Shown in pieces: positions 9,236-17,895 of a DNA stretch of 43,152 nt. The notes beneath the pieces were generated by a model. The model was not told the DNA's origin, did not search any database, and was given only the letters and a program-made list of their open reading frames with translations. How positions within the stretch are numbered: position 1 is the stretch's first letter; each line of letters begins with the position of its first letter. The DNA comes from Myxococcales bacterium (lineage in GTDB: Bacteria; Myxococcota; Myxococcia; Myxococcales; JAKAPL01), in contig JAKAPL010000028.1 of NCBI GenBank assembly GCA_021807105.1, positions 1-43,152 of the forward strand. Reading direction: 5' to 3'. The translations under genes were made by a program, and so were the position numbers.

Positions 9236-9457
9236 TCAATCCAGCCGCGCGACGGTGGGTCGCGCCGGGCGGCGCTCCTTCCGAGTGGTCGGCTCCAGCC
9301 TGCCAGCCGATAGGCCGCTCGCGGCGAGCAGCACCAGGCCGGCCGCGAGGAGCGCGAGCGGCCCCGGATTGACGCGCGGCCAGAGCTGCTGCGCGAGCGC
9401 GGTCCAGCCGCCCGCGAGAGAGAAAGCTACCGCGGTCCAACGCGCCGCCCGCCCCAT
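9236..9457 (-). CDS. Small membrane protein, unknown function
   Basis: This 73-residue protein has two hydrophobic segments (about 7-22 and 33-52) joined by a short PRVNPG turn, and ends in a basic Arg/Lys/Pro tail, suggesting a two-pass membrane protein with a cytoplasmic tail. I do not recognise the family. ATG 9457 follows a GGGGGGAACACGGG stretch that can act as ribosome-binding site; a TTG at 9484 is an in-frame alternative. It is divergent from the exopolysaccharide operon and followed by repeat R2 copy 3. Confidence 0.5.
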   Translation of the reverse strand: MGRAARWTAVAFSLAGGWTALAQQLWPRVNPGPLALLAAGLVLLAASGLSAGRLEPTTRKERRPARPTVARLD

Positions 9458-9484
9458 CCCGTGTTCCCCCCCGATAAACCCCAA

Positions 9485-9834
9485 GCCAACATGTGCACCG
9501 AGCGAACGGCGCGCGGAAGGGAAAAGAGTTGGTCCGGCGGGGTACCGGGGTTCCCAACGGGGATGAGGCTAGTTCCAGCTCCCGAGGCCGGAGCTTTCTT
9601 CGGGAGCACGATCGCGCGTCGCATCGAGCGCGGAAGATCCACCGGGCCCGTCTCCCGCGCGCTCTCCTCATCCAGGGGAGGGGTTGAACCCACGCGGCCC
9701 CGCGGGGGGAAGGACGCGCTGTTCCAGGTCGAGGAGAGGTCGCGCGAGGGGCGTCGGGTATCGGGATCGGGTCGGCTGGCACGGGGGCTGCTTGGGCCCC
9801 CTGAGCGGCGGCCGCGGTCGCCGAGGGAGGACCC
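9485..9834 (+). other. Regulatory region upstream of the exopolysaccharide operon
   Basis: This 350 bp gap contains no supportable gene. Its one clear signal is the sigma-54 promoter at 9777-9792. The remainder is GC-rich with several short imperfect dyads, and could hold enhancer sites for a sigma-54 activator, but I cannot define one. Confidence 0.4.
9777..9792 (+). promoter_or_regulatory. Sigma-54 (-24/-12) promoter
   Basis: TGGCACGGGGGCTGCT matches the RpoN consensus TGGCACG-N4-TTGCW with one mismatch. The invariant GG (9778-9779) and GC (9790-9791) are exactly ten bases apart. It lies 42 bp before the GTG start of the first export gene, so the operon should need RpoN and an AAA+ activator. 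Confidence 0.7.
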
Positions 9835-10422
9835 GTGAGAAGAGGGATGGCGCGACGAAGCGGCTGGGTATTGGGGCTTCTCTTTTCGTGCGCCTGCGCG
9901 AGCGGACCGGCTCCGATTCCGAACGAGCCGCCGCGGGTGGGCGGAGCGTATCGGCTGGGGCTCGACGACGTGGTCGAGGTCGCGGTCTTCAAGGATCAGG
10001 ACATCAGCCGTACGGTGCCGGTCCGGCCGGATGGGAAGATCTCGCTGCCCCTGGTCGGCGAGGTCGAGGCCGCCGGGCTCACCGCGGCGGAGCTGCAGGC
10101 GATCGTCACACAGCGGCTCGCACCCTACGTGCAGAAGCCCAGCGTGTCGGTCATCGTCCGCGAGATCCACTCGCGCCGCTTCTTCGTGCTGGGGCAGGTC
10201 AACCATCCGGGGGCCTTCGCGCTGCTGGGGCCGACGACCGCCCTCCAGGCGATCGCGCAGGCGGGCGGCCTCGCGGAGTTCGCCGACGAGAACTCGATGG
10301 TGCTGTTGCGGTCCACGTCCTCGGGGGTACGGCGCTATCCGCTGCGCTACGACGACCTGGTCGGCGCCAGGGACGGGCGGGCGATCTACCTGGCCCCGGA
10401 CGACACGCTGGTCGTGCCATGA
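9835..10422 (+). CDS. Polysaccharide export outer-membrane lipoprotein (Wza/GumB-like)
   Basis: The 195-residue protein has a short signal with a Cys-containing end (FSCACAS), so it is likely a lipoprotein. The Poly_export domain follows (YRLGLDDVVEVAVFKDQDIS, with VRPDGKISLPLVGEVEAAGLT), then an SLBB domain (FFVLGQVNHPGAFAL). These proteins form the outer-membrane conduit for capsular or exopolysaccharide. It is shorter than E. coli Wza and lacks the C-terminal helix, so it may work with the beta-barrel encoded next. The GTG start is preceded by GGGAGGACCC; ATG 9847 is an alternative. It is the first gene after the sigma-54 promoter and overlaps the next gene by ATGA. Confidence 0.9.
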   Translation: MRRGMARRSGWVLGLLFSCACASGPAPIPNEPPRVGGAYRLGLDDVVEVAVFKDQDISRTVPVRPDGKISLPLVGEVEAAGLTAAELQAIVTQRLAPYVQKPSVSVIVREIHSRRFFVLGQVNHPGAFALLGPTTALQAIAQAGGLAEFADENSMVLLRSTSSGVRRYPLRYDDLVGARDGRAIYLAPDDTLVVP

Positions 10423-11549
10423 GGCGAGCCGGCGCCGTGGGCGTCCTCGTCGTCCTCGCCTCCTCGGTGGCGCGGGCGGCGGAGGTCGGGGGACTCGTCG
10501 CCGGGGTGACGGCGGAGGGGCGCGCGCAGGACGACACGCTCTTCGGCGGCGGGCAGGATCTCGTCGGCGTGGTCTCGCCCGAGATTGGCTACCGGTTCGA
10601 TGGCCAGCGGCTCGACCTGTCGCTGCGCTACGACGCGGATCTCTACGACTATCAGGGGGCGCTGCCGCGCTACGACACGAACCAGCGCGGCTACCTCCGC
10701 CTCGACGCCAAGCCCTCGCGGGAGACCCACGTCATCGCGAGCGGGTCGGTCCAGTGGATCACCGATCCGCTGGCCCTCGATCGGCTCGGCTTGCCGCGGG
10801 TCACGAGCCCGGTCCTGTTCGGGGAGGCCGCCATCGAGGGCGACGAACGGATCGCCGAGCGCTGGACGCTGAGGGCCGGCGAGGAGTCCCAGATCGTCCA
10901 CTTCGAGGACCCGGCGCTCGTCGACGGCAGCGTCCACCAGCCGTGGATCGAGGGGGCGCGGGCGATCTCCGCGCACGACGAGCTGGCGCTGCGCATCCGG
11001 GGACAGTTCTTCTTCCGCGTGGACACCCCGGCGGGGCTCGCGCAGACGGCCTCGATCGGCTGGAGGCACCGAATCGGCGAACGGTTGCGGGTGGACCTCG
11101 CCGCGGGGCCGATTCTCTACGAGGCGCCAGGGGCCGCCGTCGCGCCGACGCCGTACGCCACCGGAGGCCTGATCTGGACGATCCCCCACGGTGAGCTGGA
11201 GTTGCGCGGCGGGCGAGATCTGCTGGGCGCGACGGGCTTTGGTACCGCCCTGTGGGCCGACTACGTCGAGGCCGGCTGGATCGCCCGGCTGTCCCGGCGT
11301 TGGTCCGGCCGCCTCGGAGGGACCTACTTCGTCGACGGCCTCGCCCCGAACGCGCCGGCCTCGCTCACCGGCTACGCGGCCGAGGGGGCGATCGACTTCC
11401 TGGCGGGCCGGGACTGGAAGATCGAGGCGGTGGGCGACTGGATCGGCCAGACGGACGTCCCGGGCGCCGGCCCGTTCGCGCTCGGGCTCGAGGTGGTGGC
11501 CATGCGGGTCTCCTGGCAGTGGGGCTCCGACCGGCGTCTGATCCACTAG
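10419..11549 (+). CDS. Predicted outer-membrane beta-barrel protein of the EPS operon
   Basis: The ATG overlaps the stop of the export gene. The 376-residue product has a signal peptide (about 1-20, cut after ARA) and then alternating polar/hydrophobic strands with many aromatic ends (for example RLDLSLRYDADLYDY, LRIRGQFFFRVDT, WSGRLGGTYFVDG). The final strand ends in a Trp-rich segment, as expected for an outer-membrane barrel. I do not recognise a named family. By position it resembles the barrel proteins that pair with short Wza-like exporters in Wzx/Wzy systems of delta-proteobacteria, but that role is inferred from context only. Confidence 0.7.
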   Translation: MRRAGAVGVLVVLASSVARAAEVGGLVAGVTAEGRAQDDTLFGGGQDLVGVVSPEIGYRFDGQRLDLSLRYDADLYDYQGALPRYDTNQRGYLRLDAKPSRETHVIASGSVQWITDPLALDRLGLPRVTSPVLFGEAAIEGDERIAERWTLRAGEESQIVHFEDPALVDGSVHQPWIEGARAISAHDELALRIRGQFFFRVDTPAGLAQTASIGWRHRIGERLRVDLAAGPILYEAPGAAVAPTPYATGGLIWTIPHGELELRGGRDLLGATGFGTALWADYVEAGWIARLSRRWSGRLGGTYFVDGLAPNAPASLTGYAAEGAIDFLAGRDWKIEAVGDWIGQTDVPGAGPFALGLEVVAMRVSWQWGSDRRLIH

Positions 11550-11652
11550 GCTTGTAGCACGTGGGGATTCTGGAGATGCGCGAACGAAGGCGAGCTGGGA
11601 CGGGAAGCGCGGGGGGGTCTGGGCTCCGCGCGCAAAGCGGGGAGGGGTGACC

Positions 11653-13020
11653 ATGGACGGCGTGAACCCGAGGGACGTGGTGCGCGGACTCTGGCTGCGG
11701 CGCCGGCCGCTCGCGCTGCTGGCGGCGGCCCTCTTCGGCGCCGGCCTCCTAGTGGTTGCGACGCTGCCACCGCAATACCGGGCGAGCGCGGTCGTGGCGA
11801 TGCGGGCGCAGCATCCGGCCGGGGACGTCGTCCTGCCGACCGTCTCGACGCAGCCCGAGGACCGGCTCAAGACGCTCGACGCAGAGCTGCTCGCCGCGCC
11901 GCTCCTCCAGCGGGTGGTCACGGAGCTCGCCGTCGCCCCGGGGCTGCCCACGATGGACGCGCGGGTGGCGAAGCTCCGCGGGCAGGTCGACCTGAAGGTC
12001 GAGGGTGATGACGTGTTCACCGTCTCGGTGACCGCCCGAGACCCGAAGCTCGCCGCGGCGGCGGCTAACCGGCTCCCCGCGATCTATGCGGACGGGGTGC
12101 GCAAGGACCGGCTCACGCAGGCGGAGCGGGCGGCGCGGATCTTCGGGCCGGAGATCGCCGCGCTACGGTCGGCGCTCGTCCGCCAGGATGCGGGCATCGC
12201 GCGCTTCAAGGCCGAGCGCCTGGGTGATCTGCCCGAGCAGCTCGACGGCAACCTGCGCGGGCTCGACGATACGCTCCTGCTCGAGGAGCGGACCGGAGAG
12301 GCGCTGATGGACGCGGAGCGGCGCCACGCCGCGCTGCTCACCTCCGGGCGAGACGACGCGACCGCGCTCGGCCGGCTGCGCCGCCGGAGCGAGGATCTCG
12401 CCAAGGAGCTGACCGACGCCCGCGCGCAGTGGACCGAGGGGCATCCGGAGGTCCAGCGGCTGGAGCGGGACCTGGCGCTCACCGGCGCGCGGCTGCAACG
12501 GGTGGAGGGGCAGCAGACCGACACGGCCCGGGAGCTGCGGGCGGTCGACGCCGAGGCCGCGGATCTCCGCCGGCGACAGGCGGCGCTGGACCGGAAGGCG
12601 AGCGACCTTCGCCGGCGGGTGGAGGAGACACCGGCGACCGCCGAGGCGCTCTCCGCCCTCACCCGCGACCGCGAGGCGACCCAGGCGAAGTACGAGGCGC
12701 TCCTCGGACGGCAGGTCGAGGCCGAGCTGGCCCTCGCGCTCGAGAAACGCCAGTCGGCGGACCTCTTCCACGTCGTGGCCCCGGCGACGCCGCCGGCCCG
12801 GCCCGCGAGGCCCGACCGGGCGGCCGGCGCGCTCCTGGCCCTGCTCGCCGCGCTCGCCGTGACCGCGCTCGCCGGGACGGCCCTCGAGATCGCCGACGAC
12901 ACGCTGCGCGACGCAAAGGACGCGGGGGCGCGCCTCGGCGTCCCGGTGCTCGCGGTCGTGCCTAGGTTTTCCACGACTTCCGGCCGGCCGGTGCGGCTGG
13001 CCGAGCAGCAGCGAACCTAG
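11653..13020 (+). CDS. Polysaccharide chain-length determinant (Wzz/GumC-like)
   Basis: The 455-residue inner-membrane protein has the Wzz layout: N-terminal membrane segment (about 20-38, ALLAAALFGAGLLVVATL), a periplasmic domain rich in coiled coil (about 160-365, many Arg/Leu/Glu heptads), and a second membrane segment (about 388-410). A short cytoplasmic tail follows, with VPVLAVVPRF as in co-polymerase/BY-kinase adaptors. It should set polymer length and connect export to the kinase-like ATPase encoded next. ATG 11653 is preferred, with GAGGGG five to seven bases upstream; GTG 11647 is in frame. Confidence 0.88.
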   Translation: MDGVNPRDVVRGLWLRRRPLALLAAALFGAGLLVVATLPPQYRASAVVAMRAQHPAGDVVLPTVSTQPEDRLKTLDAELLAAPLLQRVVTELAVAPGLPTMDARVAKLRGQVDLKVEGDDVFTVSVTARDPKLAAAAANRLPAIYADGVRKDRLTQAERAARIFGPEIAALRSALVRQDAGIARFKAERLGDLPEQLDGNLRGLDDTLLLEERTGEALMDAERRHAALLTSGRDDATALGRLRRRSEDLAKELTDARAQWTEGHPEVQRLERDLALTGARLQRVEGQQTDTARELRAVDAEAADLRRRQAALDRKASDLRRRVEETPATAEALSALTRDREATQAKYEALLGRQVEAELALALEKRQSADLFHVVAPATPPARPARPDRAAGALLALLAALAVTALAGTALEIADDTLRDAKDAGARLGVPVLAVVPRFSTTSGRPVRLAEQQRT

Positions 13021-13034
13021 GACCGAGGGAGTCG

Positions 13035-13769
13035 ATGGGACCCGAGCCGATCGTCACGCGCGACGCGCAATTCCTGGAACGCATCGACGGCCCCGGCGCG
13101 CTCGCGCGCAACGCCGTGGTGCTCACCGCGCCGAGGAGCCTCGCCGCCGAGCGCTACCGCCTGGTGCAGTTCCGGCTCGAACAGATCTGCCGCCGCGACG
13201 CGCTGAAGACGATCGCGGTCGCGAGCGCGCTGCCGGGGGAGGGGCGGACCACGACGGCCATGAACCTCGCGCTCACCGCGGCCCGGGCCGGCGACCGCCG
13301 CGTGGCGTTGGTCGAGGCCGACCTCCGACGGCCCCGCCTCGAGCGGCTGCTCGGTCTGCCCGAGGGGCCGGGGATCGCTGACCTTTCGGGGGGCGAGGTG
13401 GAGATGGAGCGGTGCGTCCGCCGCGTGGTCCGGCCGCCGCTCTGGGTGGTGACCGCCGGCCGGCGGGCGGGCGGCGCCGAGGTCGAGCTGGACGTCGCCC
13501 GGCTGCGAGCGCTGCTCGCGCTGCTCCGGAGTCGGTTCGACGTCGTGTACGTCGATGTTCCGCCCGTCCTGTCGAGCGCGGACGCGGTCGCCGTCGTCGC
13601 CGCGGTGGACGGGATCGTGCTCGTCGCCCGCCCCCGGCGGTCGACGTTCGCGTCGATGGAGCAGGCGGCCTCGATGCTCTCGGGCGCCCGCGTCCTCGGC
13701 TGTGTGCTCAACGACTCGCTGGGGCTCTTGACCGGGGCGGAGCTGGGACGACCTCCCCGGGGAGGGTGA
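13035..13769 (+). CDS. BY-kinase/CpsD-like P-loop ATPase with altered Walker A
   Basis: This 244-residue protein follows the chain-length regulator, as expected for a CpsD/Wzc-type tyrosine autokinase. It keeps AERYRLVQFRLE (an interaction helix), ALPGEGRTTTAMNLA (Walker A, about 65-79), VALVEADLRRPRLERLLGL (Walker A') and VYVDVPPVLSSADAV (Walker B). Two points are odd. The P-loop lysine is Arg71 (GEGR instead of GEGK), and there is no C-terminal tyrosine cluster. It may therefore bind nucleotide and act as a structural partner rather than an autokinase. The start ATG has GAGGGAGTCG upstream. Confidence 0.82.
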   Translation: MGPEPIVTRDAQFLERIDGPGALARNAVVLTAPRSLAAERYRLVQFRLEQICRRDALKTIAVASALPGEGRTTTAMNLALTAARAGDRRVALVEADLRRPRLERLLGLPEGPGIADLSGGEVEMERCVRRVVRPPLWVVTAGRRAGGAEVELDVARLRALLALLRSRFDVVYVDVPPVLSSADAVAVVAAVDGIVLVARPRRSTFASMEQAASMLSGARVLGCVLNDSLGLLTGAELGRPPRGG

Positions 13770-13931
13770 GGCGTGCCACGACGGCTCGACGGCGAATCCG
13801 TGAGGTGGCGGCTCTTCCCCCATCGGCGTGCGTCCCGATCCCATCGGGCGTCGGGTCGGGGCGGCGGGGCGCGAGCCCCCATCTCGCCTCGTCCCGACCG
13901 GCGCGATACGGCAGGAGGGGCGTGAGGCGGC

Positions 13932-15305
13932 ATGACCATCCGCGTCTTCGGTCACTACTGCCTCGAAGGGAGGATCCGGTTGTTCGGGGCCGAGGCCGCG
14001 CTTCTCGGCGCCGCACTGCTCCTCGCCGCGCGGGCCCCGGTCGCGGCTGCGCGGCCGCTCGTCCTCCCCGAGCTCCTGGCCGCGGGCCTCGCGTTCCCCG
14101 CCGCGCTCTACCTAAACGACCTGTACGACCTCGGGGCCGTGGCGCGGGACCGCGAGGGGACGCGGCTGTTGCGGGCGCTCGGCATGGCCACGATCACGGT
14201 CGCCGTGGTCGCCTGGCTCCGCGCGTCGGCGCACGCGCGGCCCCTGGCGGCCGGGTCCCCGGCGAGCGCCCTCGTCGGCGCGGTCGGCCTGGCCGCCGTC
14301 GCGGTGGTCGTGAACCGCGCCGTTTCGTCGCGCCTCGCGCGCCGGCCTCGGCGGCTCCTCGTCCTGGGGACGGGCCCGCGGGCGCGCTCTCTCGCCCGGG
14401 CCCTCGAACAGGAGCCGGAGAACGGCGTCCAGATCGTGGGCTTCGTCGGGGAGCCGGCCGTGGCGATCCCGCGCGGGTTGCTCGAACCGGCGGAAGGTCG
14501 CGTCGCCGAGTGGGTGGCGCGCCGTCACGCGGACGCGGTCGTCGTGGCCTCCGAGGACCGGCGCGGTCTGCCGGTGGACGAGCTGCTCGAATGTCGCGTG
14601 GGGGGCACCGAGGTCTTCGAGGCGCTGCAACTCGCCGAGCGTTCGCTGCGCCGCATTCCGCTCGACCTGCTCCGGCCGGCGGACCTGATCTTCACCGACG
14701 ACTGGCGCCGCTCGCCCGCGCGATGGCTCATCAAGCGCGCCTTCGACCTCGCCGCCGCGAGCCTGCTGCTCCTCCTCGGCGCCCCGGTGATGCTCGCGAC
14801 CGCGCTGCTCGTCCGCCTCTCCTCCCCGGGTCCGATCTTCTTCCGGCAGGAGCGGCTGGGCCTCTCCGGCCGGCCCTACCGGCTGATCAAGTTCCGGACG
14901 ATGCGCGCCGACGCCGAGGCGGCGAGCGGCCCCGTCTGGGCGCGGGAACACGATCCGCGGGTGACCGGGATCGGCGCTCTCCTCCGCAAGTCCCGCCTCG
15001 ACGAGCTGCCGCAGATCTTCAACGTGATCGAGGGCAGCATGAGCCTCGTCGGCCCGCGGCCGGAGCGGCCCTTCTTCGTCGAACGGCTGCGGGAGCGGAT
15101 CCCATTCTTCGACCTCCGGCTCGCTGTGAAGCCGGGCGTCACCGGCTGGGCCCAGCTCCGCTACCCCTACGGGGCGTCCGAGGAGGACGCCCGGGCGAAG
15201 CTCGAGTTCGACCTCTACTACCTGAAGAATGGATCGCTCTTCCTCGACCTGGTGATTGCGTTTCACACGGCCAAGCACGTGCTCTTCGGCCGCGGGGCCC
15301 GCTGA
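13932..15305 (+). CDS. Initiating polyprenyl glycosyl-phosphotransferase (WcaJ/EpsZ-like)
   Basis: The 457-residue membrane protein starts polymer synthesis by moving a sugar-1-phosphate from a nucleotide sugar to undecaprenyl phosphate. It has N-terminal membrane helices (about 15-125), a CoA-binding-like domain with [20 protein letters not shown], a membrane re-entrant helix after [18 protein letters not shown], and the catalytic bacterial sugar transferase domain. Catalytic-domain motifs are [26 protein letters not shown] and [12 protein letters not shown]. The C-terminal [20 protein letters not shown] is also typical. The sugar donor cannot be told from sequence. A 12 bp palindrome, GATCGGCCGATC, overlaps the stop codon (15304-15315). 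Confidence 0.92.
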   Translation: MTIRVFGHYCLEGRIRLFGAEAALLGAALLLAARAPVAAARPLVLPELLAAGLAFPAALYLNDLYDLGAVARDREGTRLLRALGMATITVAVVAWLRASAHARPLAAGSPASALVGAVGLAAVAVVVNRAVSSRLARRPRRLLVLGTGPRARSLARALEQEPENGVQIVGFVGEPAVAIPRGLLEPAEGRVAEWVARRHADAVVVASEDRRGLPVDELLECRVGGTEVFEALQLAERSLRRIPLDLLRPADLIFTDDWRRSPARWLIKRAFDLAAASLLLLLGAPVMLATALLVRLSSPGPIFFRQERLGLSGRPYRLIKFRTMRADAEAASGPVWAREHDPRVTGIGALLRKSRLDELPQIFNVIEGSMSLVGPRPERPFFVERLRERIPFFDLRLAVKPGVTGWAQLRYPYGASEEDARAKLEFDLYYLKNGSLFLDLVIAFHTAKHVLFGRGAR

Positions 15306-15390
15306 TCGGCCGATCCCGAGGATCGTCGTGTGGCGCGAGCACTTCGTTGATTGAGAGAGAGCCAGGAAGCCAGGAAGGAAAGGACGAGAG

Positions 15391-16542
15391 ATGCAAAATT
15401 CGGATTCCGTGCCGGAGGCGAGGCTGGAGCAACTGCCGGAGATCGAGACGGGGGAACCCGTAGAGGAATCCTCGTCCGAGGTCATCGCGGATCGCGGGTC
15501 GTGGATGGCCTTGCGGTCCCGTTGGAACGCGCTCGCCGCCGCGTCGCCCTTCGACTGGCCGATGGTGCGGCACGAGTTCCTGACCATCTTCCTCGACAAC
15601 TTCGCGCCCGAGGTCCGGCTGCGGGTGGTCGTGGTCCGGCGCGAAGAGACGCTGGCCGCGGGCGCCGCCCTCGCCTCCCGGCGCTGCAGCTACCACGGAC
15701 TTCCGTACTCGGCGCTGACCTCGCTGTCCAACGTCCACTCCGGGCGCTTCGACCTGCTCGCGCTCGACGATGACGCGGTCAGGGGGCTCTGGCGGCAGAT
15801 CCGGGCGCTCCCCGGCTGGGACGTGATCGAGCTGCGGGACGTTCCTTACGGTGGCCGCGCCGAGCAGCTCGTCGCGTTGGCCGCGCGCGACGGATTCCTT
15901 ACGGGCCGGTGGGAGTCGATGCGTACGCCCTTCGTTGACCTGAAGGACGGACCGCCGCCGAGCGCGAAGCTGCGGCAGAACCTGCGCCGCCGCCGCCGGA
16001 GGCTCGAGGAGGTGGGGCCGGTGCGCGTCGAGGAACTGGAGGGCGGTGCGATCGACGCGTTCCTGGAGCGCGGCTTCGCCCTGGAGGCTGCGGGATGGAA
16101 GGGGCGCGAGGGCACGGCCATCGCGAAGGATCCGGCGACCCGCGGCTTCTATCGGGAGCTGGCCCACGAGGCGGCCAGGCTCGGCTGGCTCTCGCTCTGG
16201 GGGCTATCTGCTGGAGATCGCCTGGTAGCCTTTCAGTTCGGCCTGCGCGCGGGCGGCCGCCAGTACCTCCCGAAGCCCGCCTACGATGAAGGGCTCGGCT
16301 TCTGTTCGCCCGGCCAGCTCTTGATGGAGGAAGTGCTCGAAAGCTGCCGGCGGCGCGGCCTCGCGGAATTCGACTTCCTTGGCCCTTCGATGGCCTGGAA
16401 GCGCGACTGGACGCCCTACGATCGGGTTCACGCCTGGCACTTCATCCATCGACCCACGCTCACCGGGCGTGCGCTCTGGTCCCTTCGTTTCTGGGTCGCG
16501 CCGACCGTCCATCGTTGGACGCAGGCGCTCGGGGGGGAATGA
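15391..16542 (+). CDS. CelD/FemAB-like GNAT acyltransferase (first copy)
   Basis: The 383-residue protein has the long GNAT_6/CelD architecture seen in exopolysaccharide clusters. An N-terminal half recognises substrate (SRWNALAAASPFDWPMVRHEF), an Arg-rich helix follows (LRQNLRRRRRRLEEVG, about 192-207), and then a C-terminal acyltransferase fold (LVAFQFGLRAGGRQYLPKPAYD, GQLLMEEVLESC, EFDFLGPSMAWKRDWT). It probably N- or O-acylates an amino sugar or lipid-linked intermediate. The start ATG follows a polypurine stretch with AGGAAGG and AAAGGACGAGAG. It is distantly similar to the protein at 17896-19068, suggesting an old duplication around the DegT gene. Confidence 0.8.
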   Translation: MQNSDSVPEARLEQLPEIETGEPVEESSSEVIADRGSWMALRSRWNALAAASPFDWPMVRHEFLTIFLDNFAPEVRLRVVVVRREETLAAGAALASRRCSYHGLPYSALTSLSNVHSGRFDLLALDDDAVRGLWRQIRALPGWDVIELRDVPYGGRAEQLVALAARDGFLTGRWESMRTPFVDLKDGPPPSAKLRQNLRRRRRRLEEVGPVRVEELEGGAIDAFLERGFALEAAGWKGREGTAIAKDPATRGFYRELAHEAARLGWLSLWGLSAGDRLVAFQFGLRAGGRQYLPKPAYDEGLGFCSPGQLLMEEVLESCRRRGLAEFDFLGPSMAWKRDWTPYDRVHAWHFIHRPTLTGRALWSLRFWVAPTVHRWTQALGGE

Positions 16543-16545
16543 GGG

Positions 16546-17727
16546 ATGGAAGCCGTGGGCGCGCGATCCCTGGTCCGCCGCCGCGGGCGTCCCCGGCGGC
16601 GCTGGTCGATCCCGGCCCTGCCGACGCTCCGGCCGGCGATGCTCGCCGGCGGCGCGCGGACGGCGCTGCCTTTCCCGCTCGACGCCGCGGGGGCGCGCTT
16701 CTACTACTTCGCCCGAAACGCCGTCTGGGCGGCGGTGAAGCTCCTCGGCCTGCCGGGCAAGGAGGTGCTCGTTCCCGCCTACCACCACGGCGTCGAGATC
16801 GAGGCCCTCGTCGACGCCGGCGCGGTGCCCCGTTTCTATCCGCTCGGCGTCGGTCTCTCGCTGGACCCGCATGTCGTGGTGGCGAGGATGACCCGGGCCA
16901 CCGCCGCGGTCTACGTGATCCACTACCTCGGTTTCCCGCAGCCGCTCGACGAGATCGTGGAGGCTTGCCGGGCGCGCGGGATCCCGCTCATCGAGGACTG
17001 CGCCCTCGCCGGCCTCTCGACCGACGGCGAGCGGCCGCTGGGATCGCGCGGCGACGTGGGGATCTTCTGCCTCTACAAGACGTTCCCCGTCCCCAACGGC
17101 GGCGTGCTCGTCGTCAACGGGACTCGTCCCCGCGGAGTTCCGCCGCCGGTCCCGCCGCCGTGGACCTCGACGGCGAGCCACGTCGGGAGCAGCCTGCTTG
17201 AAAACCTCCGGTTGCGGGGAGGACCTCCGGGGCACTGGCTCGCGGACGCGTTGCGGCTCGCCGGCCGGGCGGTCTGGAGCGGCGCCGGCGCGACCCGGGT
17301 CCCGACCGGAACGCAGCATTTCGAGCGAGCCCACGTGCAGATGGGCGCGGCGAAGGTCGTCCACCGGATTCTCGCGGCGCAGGATTTCGCGAGGATCGTC
17401 GAGGTGCGGCGGCGCAACTTCTTCCTCCTCATGGGGCGGCTGCGCGACGTCGCTCCACCCCTGGTCCAGGAGCTCGCGCCGGGGGTCTGTCCGCTTTTCT
17501 TCCCCCTGGTGGTCGCGCGCAAGAGCGAGGTCCGCCGCGGGCTCGCGGCGCGCGGCATCGAGGCCATCGACTTCTGGCGCACGGGCCATCCAGCCGTGCG
17601 GCCGGGCGAGTTTTCGGACGTCGATCGCCTGCGGGAGACGGTGATCGAACTGCCGAGCCACCAGGACTTGTCGCCGGCGGCCATGGAATTCGTCGCCCAG
17701 AGCGTCCGGGAGGTTCTGGGGGCATGA
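16546..17727 (+). CDS. DegT/DnrJ/EryC1-type PLP-dependent protein
   Basis: The 393-residue protein has the fold-type I aminotransferase pattern of sugar aminotransferases: FYYFARNAVWAAVKLLGLPG (cofactor end), PAYHHGVEIEALVDAGA, VIHYLGFPQ, LIEDCALAG, and the PLP lysine in FCLYKTFPVPNGG (Lys178). It would convert a keto-sugar nucleotide to an amino sugar for the polymer, the likely acceptor for the neighbouring acyltransferases. The N-terminal 30 residues are very Arg/Pro-rich. The PLP-lysine region reads YKTFPVPNGG where most members have a T-K-N-x-x-x-G-x-G-G type loop, so substrate may differ. Four bases separate it from the upstream gene. Confidence 0.82.
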   Translation: MEAVGARSLVRRRGRPRRRWSIPALPTLRPAMLAGGARTALPFPLDAAGARFYYFARNAVWAAVKLLGLPGKEVLVPAYHHGVEIEALVDAGAVPRFYPLGVGLSLDPHVVVARMTRATAAVYVIHYLGFPQPLDEIVEACRARGIPLIEDCALAGLSTDGERPLGSRGDVGIFCLYKTFPVPNGGVLVVNGTRPRGVPPPVPPPWTSTASHVGSSLLENLRLRGGPPGHWLADALRLAGRAVWSGAGATRVPTGTQHFERAHVQMGAAKVVHRILAAQDFARIVEVRRRNFFLLMGRLRDVAPPLVQELAPGVCPLFFPLVVARKSEVRRGLAARGIEAIDFWRTGHPAVRPGEFSDVDRLRETVIELPSHQDLSPAAMEFVAQSVREVLGA

Positions 17728-17895
17728 GTCGCTGGCCGGCAGCCCGGGCTCGTCGTGGCCCACTCACCCGGTTTCGCAGGTCCGCGGGAGGAGAGGGCTC
17801 GGACGGGCGCGACGCCCGGCCCCGAGTCCCCCTTGCGAGGCCGGGGAAGAGGGCAGGGGGGAGCCTCGGCGAAGCTCGAGAGAGGGGGGTTGGCG

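Noticed and set aside
9684-11549. One long 621-codon frame covering the export and barrel genes
   Set aside because: Its N-terminal third is an out-of-frame reading of the Wza-like export gene. The real barrel gene starts at ATG 10419 with an ATGA overlap.
13770-13931. A 51-codon GTG frame between the BY-kinase-like and sugar transferase genes
   Set aside because: Composition is Arg/Pro/Gly-rich without a recognisable pattern or ribosome-binding site; probably a chance frame in GC-rich DNA.
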